A stretch of DNA of 51,354 nucleotides from BMS3ABIN04 sp965554225 (GTDB taxonomy: Bacteria > Bacteroidota > Ignavibacteria > Ignavibacteriales > Melioribacteraceae). The DNA lies in the NCBI GenBank assembly GCA_965554225.1, contig CBEVZC010000005.1, forward strand, positions 1 to 51,354, in the 5' to 3' direction. A model generated the notes under the pieces. The model was given only the letters and a program-made list of their open reading frames with translations, searched no databases and had not been told where the DNA came from. Made by a program: the position numbers and the translations under genes. Shown in pieces: positions 40,617 through 48,430 of the stretch (positions are counted from its first letter, which is position 1; each line of letters starts with the position of its first letter).

Positions 40617-43415
40617 CTAAAAATAAAATGATGCTCCCATTTCAATTCTTCTAGGTTCAAAATAGAAGGTTGGATTTCTATAAAAAGCATCAATTGAATT
40701 TACCAGAGTCGGTAAATTTTGCTGCTTCCTTAAAAACTCATCCAGTGTAAAATCAGCAGTTCCGCTATCACCATAAACATTCGATTCGTTTTTAATGTCG
40801 AAAATATTATTGACACGCAAAAAGAGTGATAATTTATAATCCTTGAATAACATTAAGTCATAAAAAGCTCTTAAATCAACATTATACGTCGAAGGTTTAA
40901 GTTCACTATTATTTAATAATTTAGATAAATTTATTGACTGAGTAGGAGTGTAAGGAAATCCGCTGCCGTATTGTGCTATAAAACTAAATCCCCAATTATT
41001 ATATGTATAATTAAAAGTTGCATTTATGGTATGAGTCTGGTCCCAATTTAGAGACACCAATTGAATTTCCGGTAGTTCACCGCTTGCTAGAGCATTACGA
41101 GTAGCTTCGGGATCCGATGCATTTCCTTTAGCCGATTGAAACGTATAATCTAAAGTAGCAGACCAATGGTTAGAGAATCTTTTATTAACCGAAACAATTA
41201 GTCCTTTCACGAAGCCAAAATCACTATTTACAAATTGGCTGTATTTCCCGGCTCCGCCAAACAGTCTAATTTCATCTGCTCTAGTTCCTGCTAAATTTCT
41301 TATATCTCTAAAATATGCGGTAATATCAACACCCAATTGGTCAGTAAATGATTGCTGAATTCCTATTTCGCCACTAATGGTTTGTTCAGGATTTAAGTCC
41401 GGATTTCCAGCTACTCCTAAGTTATCAGTCCCAAATCCAAATTTATATTCAGGGTTCTGATATAGCAATTCATAATTCGGTACTTGGAAAAAATGTCCAT
41501 AAGAGAAATGGATTACAGCTCTATCGGTAATTGGAAACGCGACACCTAAACGCGGACTAACTTGAAATTTAGAAGTAGCATCTTTATACCAATGTGTTCT
41601 ACGTTGTGAAATAGTTTCTGCAATATTTTTGGGTCTTCTTGGTCTATAAATATCCGGATCTGAAGGATCAGTTAAAATTTGACCATCCGGCTCAAAATAA
41701 TCAACCCTAACTCCAACATTTACAATAAAATTATTAAGCTCTAATTTATCTTGAAGATAAGCAGATAATTCGATCGGTTTATGATTGTAATTATGAATTG
41801 ACAAATTTTCATTAGGGTTGTTTGGGTCAGGAATTCTTACTCTAACGAAAGGATTTTTAGTTATCTGAGGATCGTCAATACCATCTTCTCCCGGATCAAA
41901 TTTTCCGTTATTATTTTTATCAATCCACTGTAGGAGGTTAAAATTATCAACACTTACCTGAGTTTGATTTAGATTGACACCCAATTTAATTTCATGAACA
42001 CGAGTAATTTGAGAAGTTAAATCAAACTTAAAGCCGTAATCGTTTGTTATTCTTTTAAACATATCATTACGGGTTCCGCCTGTTTTAAAACTTGGAACTT
42101 CTTTGGGCTGTTGATCTAACAACCTTACATTAGTCCATAACGGGTTATCTAAATTTGCGTAGGCGTATTGTCTGTACTTTTTAAAGAAATAAGAAAAATT
42201 AGCTTGATAAAATGTATGGGCGCCTAATGTGTGCGTAATTCCTAAAATATTTGTATTCCCCCAGCTAAATTTCTTATAATCTCCGTCGGGGTTAAAGTCA
42301 AAACGAGCGCCTCCGTCGTAATTTTTAAATCGTAATCGATCATTTATATATGTTAAAGTTACTTTAAATCCGGTAAAAGGTAAATAAGTCAATTTACCGT
42401 GCAGATAAACTTTTTCACTCCAATTCATTGGTACAATTGAACCGTCGCCGGTTTGTTGAATATTGTATCTTTTATCAAGGGGAAGTGTCGGACTTATATT
42501 AGTAGTAATATCCCAAGGGTTATACAACTTCTTGCCATAAAACCATCCGTCAAAATAATTATATCTGGAATTAACATAAAAATAAAGCTTATTATTGATG
42601 ATCGGACCGCTTAAATTACCTTCTATATCTCTAATTGAGGTCGGTTTGAATTTATCTATATTTCTAAAAATTTCAGTCCTATTGCTATAATGCCCTCCAA
42701 TATAAGAGGTTACGCTGCCTTTAAATTGATTGCCGCCATCTTTAGTCGCTAAATTAACAACGCCCGAAAGCGCTCTTCCATACTCTGCATTAAAAGCGCC
42801 GCTAATAAACTGAAGCTCTTGAATAGCATTTTTATCCACATCTACAACAGTAGACCCATCATACGCATCTGTTACCGGGACACCGTCAATTTGATATAAT
42901 ACTTCTCCCTTTCTTCCGCCACGAACATTTCCACCAACAATTCCGGCTTTCAATTGTAATACTTGTTGGAATTCAGTAACGGGCAAAGATGCAATTTCAT
43001 CTCCACCGATTATTGCAGTAGATGCGGTTAAATCTTTTGTTACTAAAGGCTTTTTTGCTACTACAACTACTTCCTGTCCCAAAGAAACACTTGTCTCCGA
43101 AAGATTGAAGTCTGCTTTTGTAGTTAGTCCTATAGAAACTTTTAAGTTTTCAATGGTTACGGAAGTATATCCAATAGCCGAAGCTTTAAGTGAATAAGTA
43201 CCGGGTCTTAAATTCAGTATGGAATAATAACCATCTATATCGGAAGCAGCCCCTTGTGATGTACCTACAATGACCATATTTACAAACGGTAACGCCTCAC
43301 CTGTATTTTTATCTAAAACCCTACCCGCTATTTTTCCGGTTTGACTAAAAACAGATGATGATATAAGAAAGAACAAAAAAACGATTTGATTAAAAGTCGT
43401 CTTGTTTATTTTCAT
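40617..43415 (-). CDS. TonB-dependent receptor with CarboxypepD-reg-like N-terminal domain
   Basis: This 932-residue protein starts at the ATG at 43415, which has GGGGG 5 bases upstream and begins the signal peptide MKINKTTFNQIVFLFFL; a TTG at 43436 is less likely. An N-terminal carboxypeptidase-regulatory-like beta-sandwich (GKIAGRVLDKNTGEALPFVNMVI) is followed by the plug (QVLQLKAGIVGGNVRGGRKG, VYQIDGVPV-like LYQIDGVPVTDAYDG, AFNAEYGRALSGVVNLATKDGG) and a long beta-barrel ending RRIEMGASFYF, with the terminal Phe of outer-membrane proteins. It lacks a SusD partner next to it, so uptake of a glycan through a Sus-type pair is not supported. It is the first gene of the envelope operon. Confidence 0.93.
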   Translation of the reverse strand: MKINKTTFNQIVFLFFLISSSVFSQTGKIAGRVLDKNTGEALPFVNMVIVGTSQGAASDIDGYYSILNLRPGTYSLKASAIGYTSVTIENLKVSIGLTTKADFNLSETSVSLGQEVVVVAKKPLVTKDLTASTAIIGGDEIASLPVTEFQQVLQLKAGIVGGNVRGGRKGEVLYQIDGVPVTDAYDGSTVVDVDKNAIQELQFISGAFNAEYGRALSGVVNLATKDGGNQFKGSVTSYIGGHYSNRTEIFRNIDKFKPTSIRDIEGNLSGPIINNKLYFYVNSRYNYFDGWFYGKKLYNPWDITTNISPTLPLDKRYNIQQTGDGSIVPMNWSEKVYLHGKLTYLPFTGFKVTLTYINDRLRFKNYDGGARFDFNPDGDYKKFSWGNTNILGITHTLGAHTFYQANFSYFFKKYRQYAYANLDNPLWTNVRLLDQQPKEVPSFKTGGTRNDMFKRITNDYGFKFDLTSQITRVHEIKLGVNLNQTQVSVDNFNLLQWIDKNNNGKFDPGEDGIDDPQITKNPFVRVRIPDPNNPNENLSIHNYNHKPIELSAYLQDKLELNNFIVNVGVRVDYFEPDGQILTDPSDPDIYRPRRPKNIAETISQRRTHWYKDATSKFQVSPRLGVAFPITDRAVIHFSYGHFFQVPNYELLYQNPEYKFGFGTDNLGVAGNPDLNPEQTISGEIGIQQSFTDQLGVDITAYFRDIRNLAGTRADEIRLFGGAGKYSQFVNSDFGFVKGLIVSVNKRFSNHWSATLDYTFQSAKGNASDPEATRNALASGELPEIQLVSLNWDQTHTINATFNYTYNNWGFSFIAQYGSGFPYTPTQSINLSKLLNNSELKPSTYNVDLRAFYDLMLFKDYKLSLFLRVNNIFDIKNESNVYGDSGTADFTLDEFLRKQQNLPTLVNSIDAFYRNPTFYFEPRRIEMGASFYF

Positions 43416-43503
43416 ACTACCCCCAAATGAGGACAATTAGATATTCATTTTATTATATTTTAATTTATAAATTTATGAAATAAGCAGCTAAAATAAAATA
43501 AAA

Positions 43504-45384
43504 ATGTTTTTCTTAAAAGTTATAAGTTTTATAAAAATAAATAAAATTTTTCTGCTTTTAATTACTATATACAGCCTTTCTTCAATCCTAAAAGCACAAA
43601 TACAAAACGATAGAATTCTTGCGCGTGTTGGCAATACAACTATTATGGAATCTGAATTCCTGGAAAGATTTGAACTTAATCCTCAAATAGGATTGCAAAC
43701 AAAAGGAAACAACTACTCCATAAAATTAAAATTTCTTTATACTCTTATAGCAGAAAAGCTTTGGGCATTGAAAGCTGAAAACAAAGGACTTGATAGAAGC
43801 ACTGCTGTTCAGACTGCAGTAGGAAATATTGAAAAAATGTTTGTAAGAGATGCGCTATATCGTCAGGTTATAAAAAACAAAATTAAAATTTCTAAAAAGG
43901 AATTAGAAAGAGGTTTATTAAGAAACTCTTATAAGTTGAAAGTTAATTTTTTATTCAGTGATAATAAGAATGAAATCTACAGCTTGTATAAACTCCTCAA
44001 TACCGGATTTCCATTTGATTCAATCCTTGTTTCCAGAGAAGAATACAAGGAGCAGCTAAAGCCAATAGAGGTTAGTTACGGACAAATGCTAGAGTCGGCT
44101 GAAGATTCTATTTATAAATTGGAAATAGGACTGTATACGAAACCCCTTCTTACACCCGACGGTTGGTATATTTTTAAACTTGATGACAAAATAAAGCAAG
44201 TTTTCGGTTCTGCTAATGACCGGTTAGATGCTGAGAATAAAATTGAAAAAGTAATACGCCATAATAAGGAAAAGAAATTATATGATGACTTTTATATAAA
44301 CTTTTTTAACAAAAGAAAAGTGAATGTTAATTCTCATCTTTTTAAAAGTTTATCTAACAAAATAATTTATTATCTGGTTATTAAAAAACAAGTTTCCAAT
44401 TCATCTAATAATGAACTTTTTCATTTGGAAGTTCAAGATATACTAAATATTGAGAAGGCATTTGGAGCTGATTCATTAAAAATGGATTTTATCTTTTTTA
44501 AGAAACACCCGGTAACATTAAAGCATTTTCTTAGAGATTTGATATTTAATGATTTTTCCGTAGAAAAAGTTGATCCCAATATTATTGCAGAAAGTCTGAA
44601 TAAGAAAGTCCAAAAGTATATTGAAGATGAACTATTAGCGCGCGAAGGTTATAGACGCGGATTAAATTTATTGCCAAGCGTTAAAAGAGAAGTTCAGATG
44701 TGGAAAGATAACTACCTTGCACAAGCATTAAAATCTGAAATGACTGATACTGTAAAAATTACTAGTAAAGAATTAAAAAGATATTATAATCAGAAATTCC
44801 ATTCGGAAAAGATACCCACGCAGCTAAAGATTGTTGAAATTTTGGTAAAAGATTTACAAACATCAAATAAAATTATTAATAAAGTTAAAAAAGGAGAAGA
44901 TATTCGTAAATTGGCAGTGAAATATTCCATAATGCCGTCAGCAAAAAAAAATAAGGGCGAGCTCGGTTGGTTCCCGGCACTTGCGTATGGCGAAGTTGGA
45001 AGAATTGCATCCAAAATGAATATCGGCGAAGTTTACGGACCTTTAAAAACAAAAAAAGGGTATTCAATTTTCAAACTTATTGCTAAAAAGAAAGAAAAGA
45101 TTGAACCTCCATCCAAATCTTTTTCTGAAATTAAAAATTCACTTAAAACTGAACTGGCTCAAAAAAAACTTTATAAGGAATTAATTAAAAGAACTGTTAG
45201 CTTTGCCAAGCAAATTAAAATCAGTATAAATTACAATTTACTGAAAGAAATAAAACCTACGAATATAAACTCATTTGCAATTCGCCACATGGGTTTTGGA
45301 GGTAAAATTACTGCAGTTCCAATATTAGCGCCCTTTTATGATTGGGTGAATATTCTGAAATCCGGTAATCAAATTCTACCCTAA
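43504..45384 (+). CDS. Periplasmic PpiC-type peptidyl-prolyl isomerase/chaperone
   Basis: This 626-residue protein has an N-terminal export signal (hydrophobic residues 15-31). A SurA/PrsA-like N-terminal region (ILARVGNTTIMESEFLERFE) follows. A parvulin-type rotamase domain lies at about residues 438-530 (QLKIVEILVKDLQTSNKII, KKNKGELGWFPALAYGEVG, IGEVYGPLKTKKGYSIFKL). An earlier region around 145-230 (LKVNFLFSDNKNEIYSL, GWYIFKLDDK) looks like a degenerate second rotamase copy. It should help outer-membrane and secreted proteins to fold. It is divergent to the TonB receptor operon (88 bp) and 25 bp upstream of rnhC. Confidence 0.85.
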   Translation: MFFLKVISFIKINKIFLLLITIYSLSSILKAQIQNDRILARVGNTTIMESEFLERFELNPQIGLQTKGNNYSIKLKFLYTLIAEKLWALKAENKGLDRSTAVQTAVGNIEKMFVRDALYRQVIKNKIKISKKELERGLLRNSYKLKVNFLFSDNKNEIYSLYKLLNTGFPFDSILVSREEYKEQLKPIEVSYGQMLESAEDSIYKLEIGLYTKPLLTPDGWYIFKLDDKIKQVFGSANDRLDAENKIEKVIRHNKEKKLYDDFYINFFNKRKVNVNSHLFKSLSNKIIYYLVIKKQVSNSSNNELFHLEVQDILNIEKAFGADSLKMDFIFFKKHPVTLKHFLRDLIFNDFSVEKVDPNIIAESLNKKVQKYIEDELLAREGYRRGLNLLPSVKREVQMWKDNYLAQALKSEMTDTVKITSKELKRYYNQKFHSEKIPTQLKIVEILVKDLQTSNKIINKVKKGEDIRKLAVKYSIMPSAKKNKGELGWFPALAYGEVGRIASKMNIGEVYGPLKTKKGYSIFKLIAKKKEKIEPPSKSFSEIKNSLKTELAQKKLYKELIKRTVSFAKQIKISINYNLLKEIKPTNINSFAIRHMGFGGKITAVPILAPFYDWVNILKSGNQILP

Positions 45385-45409
45385 AAACTATTAATTAAAT
45401 CTGAATATA

Positions 45410-46318
45410 ATGGCACTCCTAATTGATCAAAAAGCAAAACAAGAAATACAAAGAATTGCCGGGATTATTTTAAAAGAAAAAACATACCATATCTCAAAGA
45501 TTCAAAAAAAAGCTTACAATTATGAATTTGTTGTCAGCATCGGCAATCAAAAACTTAAGGTTCAAATCTATTTTGGGAAAAAAGGTATTAAAACAGTTTT
45601 ACAAGGGAATAAAGATTCTAATCTATACCAGAAAATTAATATGCTGATTTCCGACGAGCCTGAGTTGACTTTTAAACGGAATGAAATTGAGGAACCTGAA
45701 GAATACATCGGTACGGATGAATCCGGGAAAGGTGATTTTTTTGGTCCCTTGGTTGTTGCAGCAGCTTTTGTAAATAAATCCACATTACAAAAACTTAAAC
45801 AATTAGGAGTAAAAGACAGCAAGCAATTATTAGATAGCCAAATTTCAGTTTTAGCGAAAGAAATTAAATCCATTCTTAAAGGTTCTTATAGTATTGTTTA
45901 CATCCCGCCGCCAAAGTACAACGAGTTATATAATAAATTCAGAAACTTGAATAAACTTTTGAGTTGGGCACATTCAAAAGCAATTGAAAATTTATTGAAA
46001 AAAAATAAATGCGGTATTGTTATTACAGATAAATTCAGCAACAAAGACCTTTCAATTACTAATAATTCGGAAAATTCTCATATTGAATTTCTTCAGTTCA
46101 CAAAAGGAGAAAGATTTACAGCTGTTGCCGCAGCATCAATATTGGCGCGAGATAGAATGGTCACGTGGTTTAAAGAGCATGAAAAGAACGGACTTAAATT
46201 GCCCAAAGGGGCTTCATTGGAAGTAGAAGTAACAGCTAAGAAAATTGTACATTCTTCCGGCCGAGCTTTTTTGGATAGTATTGCGAAACTGCATTTCAAA
46301 ACCATTAAAAAAATTTAA
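45410..46318 (+). CDS. rnhC: Ribonuclease HIII
   Basis: This 302-residue protein has the N-terminal TBP-like substrate-binding domain (about residues 1-85) followed by the type 2 RNase H domain. Signature YIGTDESGKGDFFGPLVVAA places the catalytic Asp103 and Glu104, and LGVKDSKQL and AAASILARDRM follow. RNase HIII cleaves the RNA strand of RNA-DNA hybrids, such as R-loops and replication primers; the DESGKGD form distinguishes it from RNase HII. It is cytoplasmic. Its stop is 83 bp before the phosphofructokinase start. Confidence 0.95.
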   Translation: MALLIDQKAKQEIQRIAGIILKEKTYHISKIQKKAYNYEFVVSIGNQKLKVQIYFGKKGIKTVLQGNKDSNLYQKINMLISDEPELTFKRNEIEEPEEYIGTDESGKGDFFGPLVVAAAFVNKSTLQKLKQLGVKDSKQLLDSQISVLAKEIKSILKGSYSIVYIPPPKYNELYNKFRNLNKLLSWAHSKAIENLLKKNKCGIVITDKFSNKDLSITNNSENSHIEFLQFTKGERFTAVAAASILARDRMVTWFKEHEKNGLKLPKGASLEVEVTAKKIVHSSGRAFLDSIAKLHFKTIKKI

Positions 46319-46401
46319 CCAAAAATTCAACAGCGTAAAAATTCTTAATTATTGTTATATTTCTACGATAATTATTTGCATATAAAAGAAGGTAGATGTA
46401 G

Positions 46402-47505
46402 ATGAAAAACAATAGAGTAAAAAGAATTGGAATATTAACCGGCGGCGGTGACTGCCCCGGATTAAATGCCGTGATAAGAGGCGTAGCCAAACCGGCTCAC
46501 GATAACGGTCTGAGTGTTCTCGGTATTCAAGACGGATTTGAAGGACTCGTAACTGGGAAAGCAATAGAGTTATATAATAAAGACGTTTCAGGAATACTAG
46601 CTCAAGGCGGAAGTATTTTGGGCTCCTCAAACAAAGGTGATCCTTTCCACTGGCCGGAACAATTTGATGATGAAATTAAAATTGTTGATCGATCCGAAAA
46701 AGCTATGAGGAATTATGAAGCTTGGGATTTAGATGCTTTAATTGCAATAGGTGGTGATGGAACAATGAATATCTCCCAAAGATTAAGTGATATGGGAATG
46801 AATATTGTCGGCGTACCGAAAACAATAGACAACGATTTGGAAGCTACAGATCAAACTTTTGGACACGATTCGGCTATTTTTGTTGTCTCTGAGGCTTTAG
46901 ACAGGTTGCACACAACAGCATCAACGCACCATAGAGTTATGGTTTTAGAAGCAATGGGCAGATATGCCGGCTGGATAGCTCTACACGGTGGTTTAGCAGG
47001 CGGCGCAGATGTTATTCTTATTCCGGAAATCCCATTTGATTGGGAAGTGGTTTATGATAAAGTGATTCAACGCAATATGCGCGGGAAACGTTTCAGCATC
47101 ATTTGCGTTGCAGAGGGAGCTAAAGCAATTGGCGAAGATATAGCAGTGAAAGCAAAAGACATTAAAAGAACCGATCCCATTCAATTAGGCGGTGTGGCAG
47201 AACATGTAACTCGAATGATAACCGATAACACCGGTTTAGAAACCAGGTATACGGTCTTGGGTCATTTACAACGTGGCGGCAGTCCTACACCCTACGATAG
47301 GATATTATCTACAAAATTTGGGACTTATGCAATTGAGCTGGCATTAAAGAAAAAATTCGATAGGATGGTAGCCTTAAAAGGGAATGAAATAATCAGTGTT
47401 AAAATCGAAGAAGCCATAACCAATCAAAAATTGGTAAAACCAACCGATCAGGCGGTTAAAGCGGCGGTTGCCGTCGGCGTAAGTTTTGGTACCGAAAAAT
47501 TATAA
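46402..47505 (+). CDS. pfkA: 6-phosphofructokinase, mixed-type (group III) signature
   Basis: This 367-residue protein starts at an ATG after AAGGTAG. It has GILTGGGDCPGLNAVIRG at the N-terminus, the nucleotide-site motif IGGDGTMN (Gly120) and the active-site motif PKTIDNDL (Lys140), then MGRYAGWIAL and LGHLQRGG. It phosphorylates fructose 6-phosphate in glycolysis. Gly at the first position fits ATP use, while Lys at the second is found in pyrophosphate-dependent and group III enzymes; the combination marks the mixed-substrate clade and leaves the phosphoryl donor open, ATP being more likely. Confidence 0.95.
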   Translation: MKNNRVKRIGILTGGGDCPGLNAVIRGVAKPAHDNGLSVLGIQDGFEGLVTGKAIELYNKDVSGILAQGGSILGSSNKGDPFHWPEQFDDEIKIVDRSEKAMRNYEAWDLDALIAIGGDGTMNISQRLSDMGMNIVGVPKTIDNDLEATDQTFGHDSAIFVVSEALDRLHTTASTHHRVMVLEAMGRYAGWIALHGGLAGGADVILIPEIPFDWEVVYDKVIQRNMRGKRFSIICVAEGAKAIGEDIAVKAKDIKRTDPIQLGGVAEHVTRMITDNTGLETRYTVLGHLQRGGSPTPYDRILSTKFGTYAIELALKKKFDRMVALKGNEIISVKIEEAITNQKLVKPTDQAVKAAVAVGVSFGTEKL

Positions 47506-47568
47506 ATTACTCTTGATTTCCGATTGAAATTATTTTAAGTTTTGATTCGTTCTTTTTTAAGACTAAAT

Positions 47569-47643
47569 GGGGTCGTAGTTCAGTTTGGTTAGAACGCCTG
47601 CCTGTCACGCAGGAGGTCGCGAGTTCGAGTCTCGTCGACCCCG
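47569..47643 (+). tRNA. tRNA-Asp (anticodon GUC)
   Basis: A 75-nt cloverleaf with every stem paired: acceptor GGGGTCG/CGACCCC with discriminator G, D stem GTTC/GAAC, anticodon stem CCTGC/GCAGG with loop CTGTCAC (anticodon GTC), and T arm GCGAG-TTCGAGT-CTCGT. CCA is not encoded. A partial 3' copy lies 17 bp downstream. Confidence 0.97.
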
Positions 47644-47671
47644 CAATGCAAATTCATTTTGCAGGAGGTCG

Positions 47672-47692
47672 TCCCGATTCGTAGAATCGGGA
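47672..47692. repeat. 21-bp GTA-loop palindrome in the tRNA-Asp copy
   Basis: Arms TCCCGATTC and GAATCGGGA pair perfectly around the loop GTA. The same GTA loop with TCC..GGA arms occurs in both inserts of the tRNA-Ser copy at 24.1 kb. Confidence 0.75.
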
Positions 47693-47699
47693 AGTCTCG

Positions 47700-47728
47700 C
47701 CTGTCCGATGAAACAAAGTGAAATCGGA
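47700..47728. repeat. 29-bp insert with 6-bp inverted repeat in the tRNA-Asp copy
   Basis: After CCTG, arms TCCGAT and ATCGGA flank GAA-AC-AAA-GT-GAA, whose AC/GT can extend the stem. It separates AGTCTCG from TCGACCCC, which are contiguous in the intact tRNA-Asp. Confidence 0.65.
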
Positions 47729-47748
47729 TCGACCCCGCAAAATTTTTA

Positions 47749-47776
47749 GGGAATCATATTATTGATTCCCTTTTTT
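47749..47776 (+). terminator. Rho-independent terminator after tRNA-Asp region
   Basis: An 8-bp stem GGGAATCA / TGATTCCC with loop TATTAT is followed directly by TTTTTT and further T-rich sequence. It would end transcripts that cover the tRNA-Asp gene. Confidence 0.85.
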
Positions 47777-47786
47777 ATTTTTAAGC

Positions 47787-48098
47787 ATGCAAGATAGTTA
47801 CATCATGTGGTTCACCTATATTCTTTACTCTAACTCTATCGACAAATATTATGTTGGGCACACAAATGATCTCTACTGGAGACTTGAACGACATAATGCC
47901 GGCTGGAATGTTGATAATATATTAGGAATTTTAAAATCGGTATCTCAAGAACATGGCGTTGTTAAATTTAATTCTAAAATACCAAGCCAAATTAAAGAAG
48001 GTAGTATTTTAACCATAATACCTATACATTCCTGTTTAACCGGAAATTTGATGAAACGCTATATTTCACTTAGCAATGATGTAATAACCAGAATATAA
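47787..48098 (+). pseudogene. Chimeric remnant: GIY-YIG start fused to D-serine-dehydratase-like C-terminus
   Basis: The 103-codon frame joins two unrelated protein pieces. Residues 7-41 (MWFTYILYSNSIDKYYVGHTNDLYWRLERHNAG) are the start of a small GIY-YIG nuclease-like protein, with YIL and YVG motifs, but the rest of that domain, including its catalytic Glu, is absent. From about residue 46, SVSQEHGVVKFNSK and IIPIHSCLTGNLM match the C-terminal D-serine dehydratase-like domain of alanine racemase-fold enzymes (D-threonine aldolase/D-serine ammonia-lyase group), where the HxC pair binds metal. Neither part can work alone, so the frame is a deletion scar between two former genes. Confidence 0.65.
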
Positions 48099-48135
48099 TT
48101 TGATGAATAATTGCCGTAAAAATAAATTTGAGCTT

Positions 48136-48200
48136 CGGCGGGCTTGTCCGCCTTTGGCATGGCGTTTTTTGTGCCGGAGGTATCCCCATGGAACGATACC
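48136..48200. repeat. Cluster of three adjacent imperfect palindromes
   Basis: In 65 bp there are GGCGG-gcttgt-CCGCC (48137-48152), GGCA...TGCC (about 48156-48175) and GGTATC...GATACC around a CCATGG centre (48179-48200). The segment is GC-rich against AT-rich surroundings and encodes no protein. The rest of the gene-free stretch 48099-48430 shows nothing recognisable. Confidence 0.5.
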
Positions 48201-48430
48201 AGCATCTCTTTATTGATTTGGTTTAAAACGATTTTATAGAGTAGTTTTCAATTCCTATTAAGCTCACTTCAATACAAACACTTTTCGAATCCTTTTAACG
48301 TTTACTGATTTTTTGGGACAGAAATTTATATGTTAGTTTGTTTATATTTAAAGTATTATTTTATTAAACCACGTTCAGAAATATTTTATTCACTAACACA
48401 TTTTTTGTAATTCTAAATTTATATTGCAAA

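Larger units (their letters stand above)
47661..47739 (+). pseudogene. tRNA-Asp 3' partial copy interrupted by two palindromic inserts
   Basis: GCAGGAGGTCG, AGTCTCG and TCGACCCCGCA repeat in order the 3' half of the tRNA-Asp just upstream, from the anticodon stem to the 3' end. A 21-bp perfect hairpin (47672-47692) replaces the T-loop region and a 29-bp hairpin-bearing insert (47700-47728) splits the T stem from the acceptor strand. The spacer between real gene and copy is itself an inverted repeat (TGCAAA / TTTGCA). The copy has no 5' half and cannot be a tRNA. Confidence 0.85.

Noticed and set aside
47644..47739. Interpretation of the tRNA-Asp copy as an attachment site of a resident integrative element
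   Set aside because: Only 17 bp separate the copies and no integrase or mobile gene is present; the palindromic insertions need a different explanation.
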